In this document: piece by piece, positions 18,281-27,270 of the stretch
How positions within the stretch are numbered: the first letter of the stretch is position 1
Layout of the letters: each line of letters begins with the position of its first letter
Assembly (NCBI RefSeq): GCF_011927725.1
Contig: NZ_JAATJC010000001.1
Location: 1,371,001 to 1,435,000, forward strand
Length of the DNA stretch: 64,000 nt
From: Sphingomonas kaistensis
GTDB lineage: Bacteria > Pseudomonadota > Alphaproteobacteria > Sphingomonadales > Sphingomonadaceae
Direction of reading: 5' to 3'
Translations under genes and position numbers: made by a program
Notes under the pieces: generated by a model
What the model was told of the DNA's origin: nothing
Database searches by the model: none
The model's input: only the letters and a program-made list of their open reading frames with translations

Positions 18281-21200
18281 TCATTCCGCCGGGACCGGTT
18301 CGCGGCCGAACGGATCTTCATTGCGGTAATCACCTTGGACATGGCGGGCCCGAGCCTTGTGCAGAAGGAAGTGGCTGATCGCTGGCAGCACGAAGAGCGT
18401 GAGGAATGTCGCCACGATCAGACCGGCAATCACCACGACCGCCAGCGGCTTTTGCACTTCGGCACCACGGCCCATGGCCAAGGCCATCGGCACGAACCCG
18501 ATTGCCGGGACGACACCCGTCATCAGGACGGCCCGAACCCGTTCCATCATTCCTCCCCGGATGCTGGCATCGATGCTTTCGCCCGCGCCGATTCGCTGCT
18601 GGATACTGGTCATCACGACCAGGCCGTTCAGAACGGTGACCCCCGACAGCACAATGAAGCCGACGGCGGCCGAGATGGAGAAAGGGAAGCCGGACAGCAC
18701 TAGGCCGAAGACGCCTCCGGCAAGCCCTAGCGGCACGGCCGAGTAGACGGCGAGCGCCGAGCTGAAGCTTCGCAGAGCCATGTAGAGGATGCCGAAGATC
18801 AGAAGGAACACCGCCGGGATGACCAGCGAGAGCCTCGCCGAGGCGGCCTGGAGATTTTCGTACTGGCCACCCCACTCGATGAAGACGCCGGGTGGCAGCT
18901 TCACGTCACGCTCGACCGCAGCGCGCGCGGCCTCGACATAGGAGCCGAGGTCGCGACCACGGACGTTGGCCTGAACGACCACGCGCCGTTGTCCGTTTTC
19001 CCGGCTGACCTGGTTCACGCCGTCAGCGAAGCGGAAGCTGGCGACCTCGCGAAGAGGAACCGAGGTCCGAGCTCCGGCACCGCTGTTCTCCAGCATCACT
19101 GGGAGGGCGCCGATGGCTTCGAGATTGTCGCGCGTCGGGTTGTCGAGCCGCACCACGATATCAAACCGACGGTCGCCCTCGAAGACGATGCCGGCCTCAC
19201 GGCCGCCAAGGGCTGCCGCGACCGTGTTCGCAACCTCGTCGACCGTCAGCCCATAGCTCGCGATGGCGGGGCGGTTGAACAGCACCTCCAAGGTCGGGAA
19301 GCCAGCCGTCTGTTCGGAGCGAAGATCCGCCGTGCCTTGAACCTTGCCGATCGACGATGCGACCTGTGCCGCAACGGTCTCAAGCTTGGCGAGGTCGTCG
19401 CCGAAGACCTTGATAGCTACGTCCCCCCGAACGCCCGCAATGAGCTCGTTGAAGCGCATCTCGATGGGCTGACTGACCTCGAAGGCATTGCCGGTGAGCG
19501 AACCCATCTTCTCCTCGATGCGCTCGACCACCTCGTCCTTGGTGTCGACGCCTTCCGGCCACTCCTTGCTCGGCTTCAGGATGACGAAAGAATCCGAGAT
19601 GTTTTGCGGCATGGGGTCTGTGGCGACCTCAGCCGTGCCCGTCTTCGAGTAGATGAAGGCAACCTCGGGAAGCGAGGAGATCGCCCGCTCAACCCTCAGC
19701 TGCATGGCCAGGGATTGATCGAGCGATGTTGAGGGAATGCGGATTGCCTGAACCGAGGCGTCGCCTTCGTCGAGTTGCGGAATGAACTCCTGACCCAGGG
19801 TCGTGAAGAGAACACCAGCGAGGGCGAAGACCCCCAAACCTGTGCCAATCCACGGCTTCGGCCGCGAGAGCACCTTGCCGAGGAGCGGCTCATACCGTTC
19901 CTTGGTCCAGCGGATGACCGCGACATCCTTCTCCGCAACCTTGCCCTTAATCAGCACGGCGACCATCGCCGGCACGAAGGTCAGCGAGAGGATGAAGGCA
20001 CCAACGAGAGCGAAGATGACGGTGATCGCCATCGGCGTGAACATCTTACCTTCGACACCCGTAAAGGTGAGCAAGGGCGCGAACACGAGAAGAATAATTG
20101 CCTGCCCGTAAAGGGTCGGGCGGACCATCTCCTTGGCGGCCTCGAAGACCTCGTGCAGCCGCTCCGAGAGTTGAAGAAGGCGACCTTCGCGGTGCTGCCG
20201 TTCTGCTAACCTTCGCAGGCAGTTCTCGATGATGATGATCGAGCCGTCGACAATGAGACCAAAGTCGAGCGCGCCGAGGCTCATCAAGTTGCCCGACACC
20301 CCGTAGCGGGTCATGCCGATCGCCATCATCAGGAATGACAGCGGGATCACCAGCGCCGCGATGATGGCGGCGCGGATATTACCGAGCAGCCAGAAGAGAA
20401 CGGCGATGACGAGAAGGGCGCCCTCGATCAGGTTCTTCTCGACCGTCGAGATCGTCGCATCCACGAGTGCTGAGCGATCGTAGAGGGGTGTCACCTTAAC
20501 GCCGGGAGGGAGCGATTTGGCTACTTCCTGAAGGCGCTCGGCGACGGCCTCGGCAACGATCCGGCTATTCGAGCCAGCCAGCATCAACGCCGTTCCGACG
20601 ATGACTTCCTTGCCATTGGTAGATGCTGCACCCGTGCGCAGCTCACCGCCCAATCGAACCGTCGCCACGTCCGACACGCGGACTGCAACCCCGTTGCGAT
20701 TGGCGATAACCGTGCCGCCGATCTCGTCGATATGCCGGATGCGGGCATCGGCGCGCACCAGGAAGGCTTCACCGGCCCGCTGGATGAAGTTGGCGCCAAC
20801 CGAGATGTTCGAGCCTTCGAGGGCGTCGGCAAGCTCGGTGAACGATACCCCGTAGGATGCCAGGCGAGCCGGGTCCGGCTGGACGACGAACTGCTTCTCA
20901 TATCCGCCGATGCTGTCGACGCCGGCCAGGCCGGCCACGTTGCGCAGTTGCGGGCGGATCACCCAATCCTGGATGGTCCGCAGGTAGGCAAGCTTCGAAA
21001 CCTCGTCTGTGAGCCTCTCCCCTTCGATGGTGAGGTAGGATCCATCGGGCTGAAAGCCGGGGCGGCCGGCGATCTTCGGATTTTTCGCTGTGGCGGTCGG
21101 CTCGTAATCGACCGACCACATCAGCACCTCGCCAAGACCGGTGGACACCGGCCCCATCTGCGGCTGAACGCCATCCGGCAGGCTTTCGCTCGCCTGGGCC

Positions 21201-21541
21201 AGCCGTTCCGCGACCTGTTGCCGGGCGAAGTAGATGTCGACCTTCTCGTCGAACACCGCTGTCACCTGCGCGAAGCCATTGCGCGAGATCGACCTCGTAT
21301 AATCGAGGCCAGGAATGCCAGCGAGCGTGGTTTCCATCGGGAAGGTGACAAGCCGCTCCATGTCGAGCGGGCTGAACTGCGGGGCAGAGACGTTGACCTG
21401 CACCTGCTTGTTAGTGATGTCGGGAACGGCGTCGATGGGCAGCTTGAAAAGCTGGAAGGCGCCATACAGCGCGATCACCAAGGTCAGGCCTATTGTGGCC
21501 CAGCGGAAGCGGATCGCAGCGTCGAGAATACGCTCAATCAT
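18281..21541 (-). CDS. czcA: CzcA-type heavy-metal RND efflux pump
   Basis: A 1,086-residue inner-membrane proton/metal antiporter, the pump of the tripartite Czc system. It has twelve helices in the 1+5+1+5 RND arrangement and two large periplasmic loops. Helix 4 carries LDFGLIVDGSIIIIEN: the Asp, Asp and Glu of the HME-RND proton relay are all present. The length matches CzcA/CnrA/NccA (about 1,040-1,080). Metal preference (Zn/Cd/Co as opposed to Co/Ni) cannot be fixed by eye. It follows czcB after 45 bp. Confidence 0.95.
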   Translation of the reverse strand: MIERILDAAIRFRWATIGLTLVIALYGAFQLFKLPIDAVPDITNKQVQVNVSAPQFSPLDMERLVTFPMETTLAGIPGLDYTRSISRNGFAQVTAVFDEKVDIYFARQQVAERLAQASESLPDGVQPQMGPVSTGLGEVLMWSVDYEPTATAKNPKIAGRPGFQPDGSYLTIEGERLTDEVSKLAYLRTIQDWVIRPQLRNVAGLAGVDSIGGYEKQFVVQPDPARLASYGVSFTELADALEGSNISVGANFIQRAGEAFLVRADARIRHIDEIGGTVIANRNGVAVRVSDVATVRLGGELRTGAASTNGKEVIVGTALMLAGSNSRIVAEAVAERLQEVAKSLPPGVKVTPLYDRSALVDATISTVEKNLIEGALLVIAVLFWLLGNIRAAIIAALVIPLSFLMMAIGMTRYGVSGNLMSLGALDFGLIVDGSIIIIENCLRRLAERQHREGRLLQLSERLHEVFEAAKEMVRPTLYGQAIILLVFAPLLTFTGVEGKMFTPMAITVIFALVGAFILSLTFVPAMVAVLIKGKVAEKDVAVIRWTKERYEPLLGKVLSRPKPWIGTGLGVFALAGVLFTTLGQEFIPQLDEGDASVQAIRIPSTSLDQSLAMQLRVERAISSLPEVAFIYSKTGTAEVATDPMPQNISDSFVILKPSKEWPEGVDTKDEVVERIEEKMGSLTGNAFEVSQPIEMRFNELIAGVRGDVAIKVFGDDLAKLETVAAQVASSIGKVQGTADLRSEQTAGFPTLEVLFNRPAIASYGLTVDEVANTVAAALGGREAGIVFEGDRRFDIVVRLDNPTRDNLEAIGALPVMLENSGAGARTSVPLREVASFRFADGVNQVSRENGQRRVVVQANVRGRDLGSYVEAARAAVERDVKLPPGVFIEWGGQYENLQAASARLSLVIPAVFLLIFGILYMALRSFSSALAVYSAVPLGLAGGVFGLVLSGFPFSISAAVGFIVLSGVTVLNGLVVMTSIQQRIGAGESIDASIRGGMMERVRAVLMTGVVPAIGFVPMALAMGRGAEVQKPLAVVVIAGLIVATFLTLFVLPAISHFLLHKARARHVQGDYRNEDPFGREPVPAE

Positions 21542-21586
21542 GTGGGATCAATCCTGATGAGATGGGGCGAGGAGCGGGCAACACGA

Positions 21587-22798
21587 TCAGTGTTCCGCTT
21601 CACTCGCTCCAAGCTGCGACTTGAGGGCGAAGGCACCGCGCGAGACGACTGCCTGACCGGGCTGAAGGCCTTTCAGGATCTCGACCCGGCCGCCGCTGCG
21701 TTGGCCGATCTGGACCGGAACGGCTTGGAAGCCGCCCTTCACCTGGACAAACACGGTGTCGCGGCCCTCGATCTGCTGGATGGCATCTTCGGGAAGGATG
21801 ATGCCGGTGACCTCGCTGTTGCTCGGTGTGATGCGGGTACGGACCGCCTGGCCCTGGCGCAGACCGCCAGGAGCACCGGAAAGTTGCAGGACGACTCCTA
21901 CCGCCCGGCTCTGCGCGTCGGCCGATGGAGTGATCGAGCGAACCCGAGCCTCGACGATGCCGCCTCCGGGAAGCTCCACGACCGCTCGATCGCCCGGTTG
22001 GAGCCGCTGCGCTTCGGGCACGGGAACAGCCGCCTCAACCTGGATGCTATTGGGATTGGAGACGTTGAAGAGCTCCGCGCCAGCAGCCACATAGGCGCCG
22101 AGCTGCGTGTCCACCTCGGTGATCCTGCCGCCAATCGGTGACCGTACTGCAAGGTAGCGGCCGTCGCCGGTAACGCCGGCTGTCCTGACGGCTGCTTCGG
22201 CACGTTGCAGTTCGGCTTCGGCCGTCTGCCGAGCGGCGACGGCGGCTTCCAGGTCTTGCCGGGCGGTCACCTTTGCGTTGAATAGCCGTTGCTCGCGGGC
22301 CGCAGCAGCTCGCGCTGCCTGAGCCCGGGCTGCGGCAGCGTTGCGCTCGGCGACGAAGGCTGCCGCTTCACGGCTTTCCAGCAGGGCGATCGTCTCACCG
22401 GCGCCGACAGGATCGCCAAGCCGCTTGTTGATGCGGGTGATAGCGCCGTCGGCCCTGGCAGTGACTAGCGCTTGCCCTTCGGGTGGCGCGGTCACGGTTG
22501 CCTGCGAGATGACTTCTGAGAGGATGGAGCCCGAGGAGACCCGCTCGACGGCAATGCCGTTTGTCGCCAGCTGAACCGGCGTCATGGGAATAAAGCCCTC
22601 GGGACCGTGCTCCTCGCCTTCTTCCGCTTCGGCAGCAGGGGCTTCGGCGCTCCTCGCGACGGGTTCGGGTGCCATGCTCCTGCCAATCAGCACGCCGCCC
22701 AGGCCGGCGAGTAGGGCGAGCGCGGCTCCGCCAGCCATGAACTTGGAGCGGCCATCACGGATACGGATGGCGGTGGTTGCGCGTTCGATCACGGTCAT
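21587..22798 (-). CDS. czcB: CzcB-type membrane fusion (adaptor) protein
   Basis: A 403-residue periplasmic adaptor. It has one N-terminal membrane helix (FMAGGAALALLAGLGG), then an acidic linker and a lipoyl/barrel-sandwich half (ALVTARADGAITRI). A long Ala/Arg-rich coiled coil (about residues 155-205) and a beta-barrel region follow. It bridges CzcA and CzcC. The last residues (SEAEH) are His/acid-rich. It overlaps the end of czcC by four bases (ATGA). Confidence 0.92.
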   Translation of the reverse strand: MTVIERATTAIRIRDGRSKFMAGGAALALLAGLGGVLIGRSMAPEPVARSAEAPAAEAEEGEEHGPEGFIPMTPVQLATNGIAVERVSSGSILSEVISQATVTAPPEGQALVTARADGAITRINKRLGDPVGAGETIALLESREAAAFVAERNAAAARAQAARAAAAREQRLFNAKVTARQDLEAAVAARQTAEAELQRAEAAVRTAGVTGDGRYLAVRSPIGGRITEVDTQLGAYVAAGAELFNVSNPNSIQVEAAVPVPEAQRLQPGDRAVVELPGGGIVEARVRSITPSADAQSRAVGVVLQLSGAPGGLRQGQAVRTRITPSNSEVTGIILPEDAIQQIEGRDTVFVQVKGGFQAVPVQIGQRSGGRVEILKGLQPGQAVVSRGAFALKSQLGASEAEH

Positions 22799-24132
22799 TG
22801 GGGATCCTGTTGTGCTGCGACCCGGCCGAGTTCGGCGGTCGCGAGAGCCTGCGCGAGGCGGGCATCGATGAGGGCTGCTTGAGCTTCGCGGTACGCCGAC
22901 TGGGCATCGAGCAATTCGACCAGCGAAGCCCGGCCTTGAATGTAGGCTAGGCGCGACAGCCGAAGCGCCTCGGTGGCCTCCGGAATGGCGGACCGCTCGA
23001 GCGCTTCCACCCGTGTCGTGGCCGACTGAACGTTGGTCACAGCATTCGCAGCTCTGACCTGCACCGACGCGCGAATGTTGGCGAGATTGGCTTCAGCAGA
23101 GCGGATGCCGGCCCGAGCGGCTTCGATATTGCCCCGGTTGCGGTCGAAAACCGGCAGTGGTAGCGACACTCCGCCCACGAGCGCCACGGCGCCCGCCTCT
23201 CGCACATGGCGGATACCCAATCCTACGGCGGGGTCGAGCCGGCTGGCGGCCTGCTCTTGTCTCAGCGTCGCTTCGGCAACGAGGCGTTCGGCCTCGGCTA
23301 GGCGCACCTCGAGGCTGATCCCGGGGTTTACGAGCCTCGGCGTGAGATCGATGAGACCCCCGCTCAGGCTCTGGACCGGATCGGTAACGCCAAAGAGCGA
23401 AACCAAGGTCGCTCGGGAAGACCGCTCCTCGGCACGCGCTGCCTCAAGGTCTGCGGCAGCTTGTGTCGCCGCCGATCTCGCGCGGAGGGCGCGAAGGGGA
23501 GGCTCACGGCCATTGTCGACCAAGATCTGGGCGATGCGTGCGAGTTCTCGGGCGCGCTCATTGTTGTCTTCCGCCAAGCGGAGACGGTCGCGAGCCACGA
23601 TGGCGCGAGCGAACTGTTCCCTCACCGATTGGGCGAGGTCTGCGCGGGCGATGCTGAGCCGGATGCGTTCGGCCGTCAGCGCGGCTTGCGCCGCCGTAAC
23701 GCGGGCTCGCCGGCGCCCGCCGAGATCGAGGCGCTGGTTCACTGCGACCGTAGTCTCGGTCGCCCGCAACCCGGCCAGATCGCCGGTCCCGAGAAAGTTC
23801 TCGACCTCGACGCTGAGCTCCGGGTTGGACCGAAGACCGGCCTGTCCGATGCGGGCGGATGCCGCCTCGACGCGAGCGCGGGCAGCAAGCACTGCCGGTG
23901 ATCGGGCTTCGGCTTCCTCCAATGCTTGAACAAGCGTCAGCGACGATGGAAGCGGTCCGCTTCGCGGCACCAGCACGGGAAGGTTCGCAGAAGGTAAGGG
24001 CGCTGGAGGCCCAGCGCGGGGTGTAGCAGTGGGCGAGCCGACGCGCGGCGTAGCAGGCGTACTCACCTGCGCACCGGCACCCGCCACGGGTACGAAGGCT
24101 ACGGCGATAGCCGCAGCGAGAAAACGAGACAT
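22795..24132 (-). CDS. czcC: CzcC-type outer-membrane efflux protein
   Basis: A 445-residue TolC-family channel, the outer-membrane part of the Czc pump. The ATG at 24132 follows AGGAG by ten bases and gives a normal Sec signal ending GAGAQ. An upstream in-frame start at 24177 would not. A Pro-rich linker is followed by two OEP repeats with the long Ala-rich helices of this family (LTLVQALEEAEARSP; RLSRLAYIQGRASLVELL, cited as residues about 385-402). The end overlaps czcB. Confidence 0.92.
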   Translation of the reverse strand: MSRFLAAAIAVAFVPVAGAGAQVSTPATPRVGSPTATPRAGPPAPLPSANLPVLVPRSGPLPSSLTLVQALEEAEARSPAVLAARARVEAASARIGQAGLRSNPELSVEVENFLGTGDLAGLRATETTVAVNQRLDLGGRRRARVTAAQAALTAERIRLSIARADLAQSVREQFARAIVARDRLRLAEDNNERARELARIAQILVDNGREPPLRALRARSAATQAAADLEAARAEERSSRATLVSLFGVTDPVQSLSGGLIDLTPRLVNPGISLEVRLAEAERLVAEATLRQEQAASRLDPAVGLGIRHVREAGAVALVGGVSLPLPVFDRNRGNIEAARAGIRSAEANLANIRASVQVRAANAVTNVQSATTRVEALERSAIPEATEALRLSRLAYIQGRASLVELLDAQSAYREAQAALIDARLAQALATAELGRVAAQQDPQ

Positions 24133-24198
24133 GTAGAAGGACTCCTGACGGCACTGAAAGAGCCAGCCGGACCGCATCCAGCCAGCGTCAGCGTGTCG

Positions 24199-24531
24199 TC
24201 AGGCGATCGGGGGGCGCAATGCGGTCCCGGGGTCGTTGCCGAAGTGGAACGCGGCCGTGGGCGCGATCACATTCGCGGCGGCAACGTTTGGAAGAGCGTC
24301 GCTGGTGTCTTCCAACGGTGTGCCCACACAGTGACCATGGCAGGCACTGTGATGATGCGGTGTCGCCTTGTCGCCGTCTGCAGGGACCTCATCGCTGTCC
24401 CCGTCGAAGTGGCCCTCGGCGCTCGCCGACAACTCGGCGCAGCCAAACGCCTCGGCCGCATGCGCTACGCTGCCCGTCCAAAGGACAAGCATCAGCATCA
24501 GGGCACTGACCAAGGGTAGAATGCGACGCAT
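24199..24531 (-). CDS. CzcI-like periplasmic His/Cys-rich protein
   Basis: A 110-residue protein with a Sec signal (MRRILPLVSALMLMLVLW...AHAA). The mature part contains FGCAEL, then a metal-binding patch HHHSACHGHC at about residues 58-67. It resembles in position and form the small CzcI protein that sits in front of czcC in Czc systems, but the match is by style only. It lies 50 bp after the CDF gene and 67 bp before czcC, so it is part of the operon. Probable role: periplasmic metal binding or modulation of the response. Confidence 0.6.
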   Translation of the reverse strand: MRRILPLVSALMLMLVLWTGSVAHAAEAFGCAELSASAEGHFDGDSDEVPADGDKATPHHHSACHGHCVGTPLEDTSDALPNVAAANVIAPTAAFHFGNDPGTALRPPIA

Positions 24532-24581
24532 CGTGAGCCGGCCTCTACCAGCGATGCTTGGAAAAGGGAAAGCCCATGCCT

Positions 24582-25220
24582 TTACGGGTGCACTGCAGCT
24601 TGGGTCGAAGCCGTTCGAAGCTCCGCCATTGCGAGCCGCACGATCTTCCAGCCGCCGGCAAAACTGAGGGCCGCCATCAAGCCAGCCACGATCAGATCAG
24701 GCCACCGCGTGCCGCTTCCGAATACCCCCACTGCGGCGGCCACAACCGCTATATTCGCGATCGCGTCGTTGCGGCTGCAGATCCAGACGGACTGCATGTT
24801 GGCATCACCCGAACGCCAGCGGAACAGCATCACAGCGACAGCGATGTTGGCCACGAGCGCCGCGATGCCGACGCCGCCCATGACGAATGGTTCGGGACTG
24901 GACCCCTGCAAGGCAGCAACGACGACGGCGGTGACCACGTAAGCGCCGAGCAGAAGGAGGGTGATGCCCTTGAAGAGGGCGGCACGCGCGCGCCAGGCGA
25001 GCGCCATACCCGCAACGCCGAGCGATATGGCGTAATTGGCGGCGTCCGAAAAGAAGTCGAGCGCATCGTCCTGAAGCGACTTGCTGTCGGCCATGACGCC
25101 GGCGATAAGCTCGATGGCAAACATCCCGCCATTTACCGCCAGTGCAATCCACAGCGCTTGACGCCAGAGCGCATCGGTCGCCGCGTTGGACACCTCCGAC
25201 GGACAGTGATTGCAAGCCAT
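24582..25220 (-). CDS. short CDF-family cation transporter
   Basis: A 212-residue protein with six hydrophobic helices and no cytoplasmic C-terminal domain. Helix 2 carries DDALDFFSDAANY and helix 5 carries CSRNDAIANI, the two metal-site motifs of the CDF fold. The N-terminus ACNHCP could bind metal. It is the first gene behind the MerR-type promoter at 25251-25281 and has GAGGTG before its ATG. It therefore heads the whole efflux operon down to czcD. Such truncated 'cation transporter' proteins are common next to MerR regulators. Confidence 0.82.
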   Translation of the reverse strand: MACNHCPSEVSNAATDALWRQALWIALAVNGGMFAIELIAGVMADSKSLQDDALDFFSDAANYAISLGVAGMALAWRARAALFKGITLLLLGAYVVTAVVVAALQGSSPEPFVMGGVGIAALVANIAVAVMLFRWRSGDANMQSVWICSRNDAIANIAVVAAAVGVFGSGTRWPDLIVAGLMAALSFAGGWKIVRLAMAELRTASTQAAVHP

Positions 25221-25250
25221 TTGTCACCTCGACCGAATCGGTGTGATAGG

Positions 25251-25281
25251 TTTATGGACCTTGTAGCAAGTACAGGGTCAA
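25251..25281 (-). promoter_or_regulatory. MerR-type promoter/operator of the czc operon
   Basis: On the minus strand -35 TTGACC (25276-25281) and -10 CATAAA (25251-25256) are separated by 19 bp, the long spacing that MerR-family activators correct by DNA distortion. The spacer holds the imperfect dyad ACCCTGTACTTG/CTACAAGGT (25258-25278). The divergent regulator starts 164 bp away at 25445. Confidence 0.85.
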
Positions 25282-25444
25282 GCGCCGATCCGAACGTCGG
25301 CACCGCTTCATCAACGCCAAGGCTGACACTCGGGCATTTCGATGATGCGTTGGAGATCGTGAAACCCTGAAGCCAAGATTCAGCAAGGAATGAGTCGACG
25401 GACTTGGGCTGGGCGTTTTATCGCCGGTCCGAGGGGACACTGAC

Positions 25445-25864
25445 ATGGCATTGAAAATCGGTCAGCTCGGAAAGGCGACCGGGACGAACACGGAAACCAT
25501 CCGCTATTACGAACGAATTGGCCTTCTTCCGAAGGCCGGGCGGACAGACGGAAACTACCGTAACTACGATGTCCGAGACGTTGAACGCCTGACGTTCATT
25601 CGCCACGCGAGAGGCCTCGGTTTTGAGATCGCAGATATTCGGTCGCTGCTCGAGTTATCGGAATCCCCGGACCAAGATTGCAGTGAGGCCGACCGGATCG
25701 CAAGCCAGCAACTTACGGCCGTCAAACGAAAGATTGGGCAGCTCACTAAGCTACAGGCCGAGCTCAAGCGCATGATCTCGCAGTGTAGAGGTGGGCAGAT
25801 TTCAGATTGCCGGATCATGCTTTCATTGGCTGATCACGAGCAATGCATGGATGACCACGCTTAG
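25445..25864 (+). CDS. MerR-family metal-responsive regulator (CadR/PbrR type)
   Basis: A 139-residue regulator. The N-terminal winged helix (KIGQLGKATGTNTETIRYYE) is the standard MerR DNA-binding motif. A dimer helix follows with a Cys at about residue 78 (DCSEAD), and two more Cys lie in the C-terminal loop (SQCRGGQISDC). A Cys pair six residues apart plus one dimer-helix Cys is the pattern of Cd/Pb/Zn sensors. It is divergent from the CDF/czc operon and should act at 25251-25281. Confidence 0.88.
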   Translation: MALKIGQLGKATGTNTETIRYYERIGLLPKAGRTDGNYRNYDVRDVERLTFIRHARGLGFEIADIRSLLELSESPDQDCSEADRIASQQLTAVKRKIGQLTKLQAELKRMISQCRGGQISDCRIMLSLADHEQCMDDHA

Positions 25865-25929
25865 CACTTAAACCTTGTAGTCGCTATAACCTTTTCTATG
25901 TTTCGCAGCTCCATTCATCGAGCAGGGAC

Positions 25930-26310
25930 ATGGTGATCAAGCGAGGGACACACCGCGATCTCAGTGGAGCCGGACTGCGAACATTCGGCCGAATCGCTGA
26001 AGGTTGGGGTTTGAACGAGGCTGAGCAGACAGCCATTTTGAGCCTGAATCTGAATGATAGATCGGTTGTATCGGCCGCAGATCATGTCCCTCCGCTCAGC
26101 GAGGACACTCTTCTCAGACTTTCATACATATTCCGGATCTACCGGGCGATAAACACGCTCTTACCTGCCGAAGGTCGCGCGGCCCAGTGGATGCGTTCGC
26201 CGGGGAAGGTGCCGATGTTCGAGGGGCGCTCGGCAATCGAAACCCTTACAACCGGCCATTTAGACGTCCTGCGCATGCTAGCCGAGTACCTCGAAGCCCA
26301 ATGCCAATAA
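25930..26310 (+). CDS. DUF2384 (MbcA/ParS/Xre antitoxin-like) protein
   Basis: A 126-residue protein. The first half is helical with an Xre-like region (GWGLNEAEQTAILSLN). The second half has the DUF2384 signature: RIYRAINTLLP, then QWMRSPGKVPMFEGRSAIE and a final helix. In toxin-antitoxin pairs this domain binds RES or similar toxins, but no RES gene follows. The 5' region holds a half-site (ACCTTGTAG, 25872-25880) identical to the left half of the czc operator, so it may answer to the same MerR regulator. Confidence 0.7.
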   Translation: MVIKRGTHRDLSGAGLRTFGRIAEGWGLNEAEQTAILSLNLNDRSVVSAADHVPPLSEDTLLRLSYIFRIYRAINTLLPAEGRAAQWMRSPGKVPMFEGRSAIETLTTGHLDVLRMLAEYLEAQCQ

Positions 26311-26346
26311 GACCATGATGGTGGCGCTCATAATGCTCACCCTGTA

Positions 26347-26369
26347 AACCTTGTAGTTACTTTAAGGTT
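26347..26369 (+). promoter_or_regulatory. second MerR-type operator, upstream of the 26421 gene
   Basis: A 23-bp dyad with arms AACCTT (26347-26352) and AAGGTT (26364-26369) and the same ACCTTGTAG core as the czc operator. It lies about 50 bp before the ATG of the next gene. Confidence 0.6.
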
Positions 26370-26420
26370 AACCTACCTTCGTCTGCGGCCGTTCGATTGC
26401 GGTCAGACAGGGAGCATAGG

Positions 26421-27188
26421 ATGCAAGATTGGATTGATTGCCCGGCCTCGGCGATGGCGCCTTTTGATCCAGCGCGAGTGCGTCAGCATCATGAGAGCGA
26501 TGTCCAAAGCATCTCTTTCTGCGATCCGCTCGAGCCAGATTCCCCCAGCGACATCAGGATTACCCTGACGCATCGCCAGCTCGGTCGACTGGTATTCGTT
26601 GCGGCGGAGACCGGCTCACGCTTCGCTCGGGAACGTTCGTCCTATGACCCCGCCGCCTGGATGGCGGCACCCAGGAGCCTGTTCGGTGGTCGCAACGCAC
26701 TGACTGCGTGCGTGGATCGCACCATGTTCATGCGGGCGATCGTTCTGCATGGAGCAACAGCTGTTTATGACATGGCGCCGCAGGACATGTCTGAGCTGCT
26801 TTCCTCTTCGGACTGCGATGACGAAGCTCCGATCGTGATCCGACATGCTGACCGCAGCCTCAAACGGGATGACATTGCGCTGATGCAGTGGGGACCGACA
26901 CTCTTCACGGCGACGTACGCTGAGCAGGGTCAGGACGGGGTTCTTCACGTATTCTTCGCAACGATGGCAACCGACGAAGGTGCTGCAAGAGAGCAGTTGC
27001 GGGAACGGCTCGGGGGGCGGGTGTCGAGCATCGCCACCGTCCGGGCTGGATTCGACCCCTCTCAGCCTGTGGCCATTTCCCTGCTCTCCGAGGCAATGGC
27101 GTACTTGCTGGCCCAAATCACACATGAGCCGAACTCAGCGCTCGCGGCTGGCTTCAACGTCCTGATTGAACACCGTTTCGATCAATAG
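26421..27188 (+). CDS. hypothetical protein with a DUF2384-like segment
   Basis: A 255-residue protein starting at the ATG at 26421, with GGGAG upstream. No full family is recognised. Residues about 79-93 (AWMAAPRSLFGGRNA) repeat the W-M-x2-P...F-x-G-R-x-A pattern of the DUF2384 protein one gene upstream. The C-terminal half is a mix of strands (LFTATYAEQGQDGVLHVFFA) and helices. It may be a larger relative of the MbcA/ParS fold or the partner of the upstream gene. It is not a recognisable RES or ADP-ribosylating toxin. Confidence 0.5.
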   Translation: MQDWIDCPASAMAPFDPARVRQHHESDVQSISFCDPLEPDSPSDIRITLTHRQLGRLVFVAAETGSRFARERSSYDPAAWMAAPRSLFGGRNALTACVDRTMFMRAIVLHGATAVYDMAPQDMSELLSSSDCDDEAPIVIRHADRSLKRDDIALMQWGPTLFTATYAEQGQDGVLHVFFATMATDEGAAREQLRERLGGRVSSIATVRAGFDPSQPVAISLLSEAMAYLLAQITHEPNSALAAGFNVLIEHRFDQ

Positions 27189-27199
27189 CTGCTGAGCCC

Positions 27200-27270
27200 G
27201 GCAGCTTGCGCGCTGATCGATTGCGACTGCTCCTGTGAGGGGAAGGCAGACGGTCGACGCGCAAGCTGCC
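27200..27270. repeat. 13-bp perfect inverted repeat
   Basis: GGCAGCTTGCGCG (27200-27212) and CGCGCAAGCTGCC (27258-27270) face each other across 45 bp, just after the 26421 gene. The second arm lies inside the start region of the HAD frame. No T-run follows, so a terminator is not clear. Confidence 0.7.

Noticed and set aside
25930..27188. A complete RES/Xre toxin-antitoxin pair
   Set aside because: The first gene has the antitoxin-type domain, but the second lacks the RES toxin motifs. A toxin role would be a guess.
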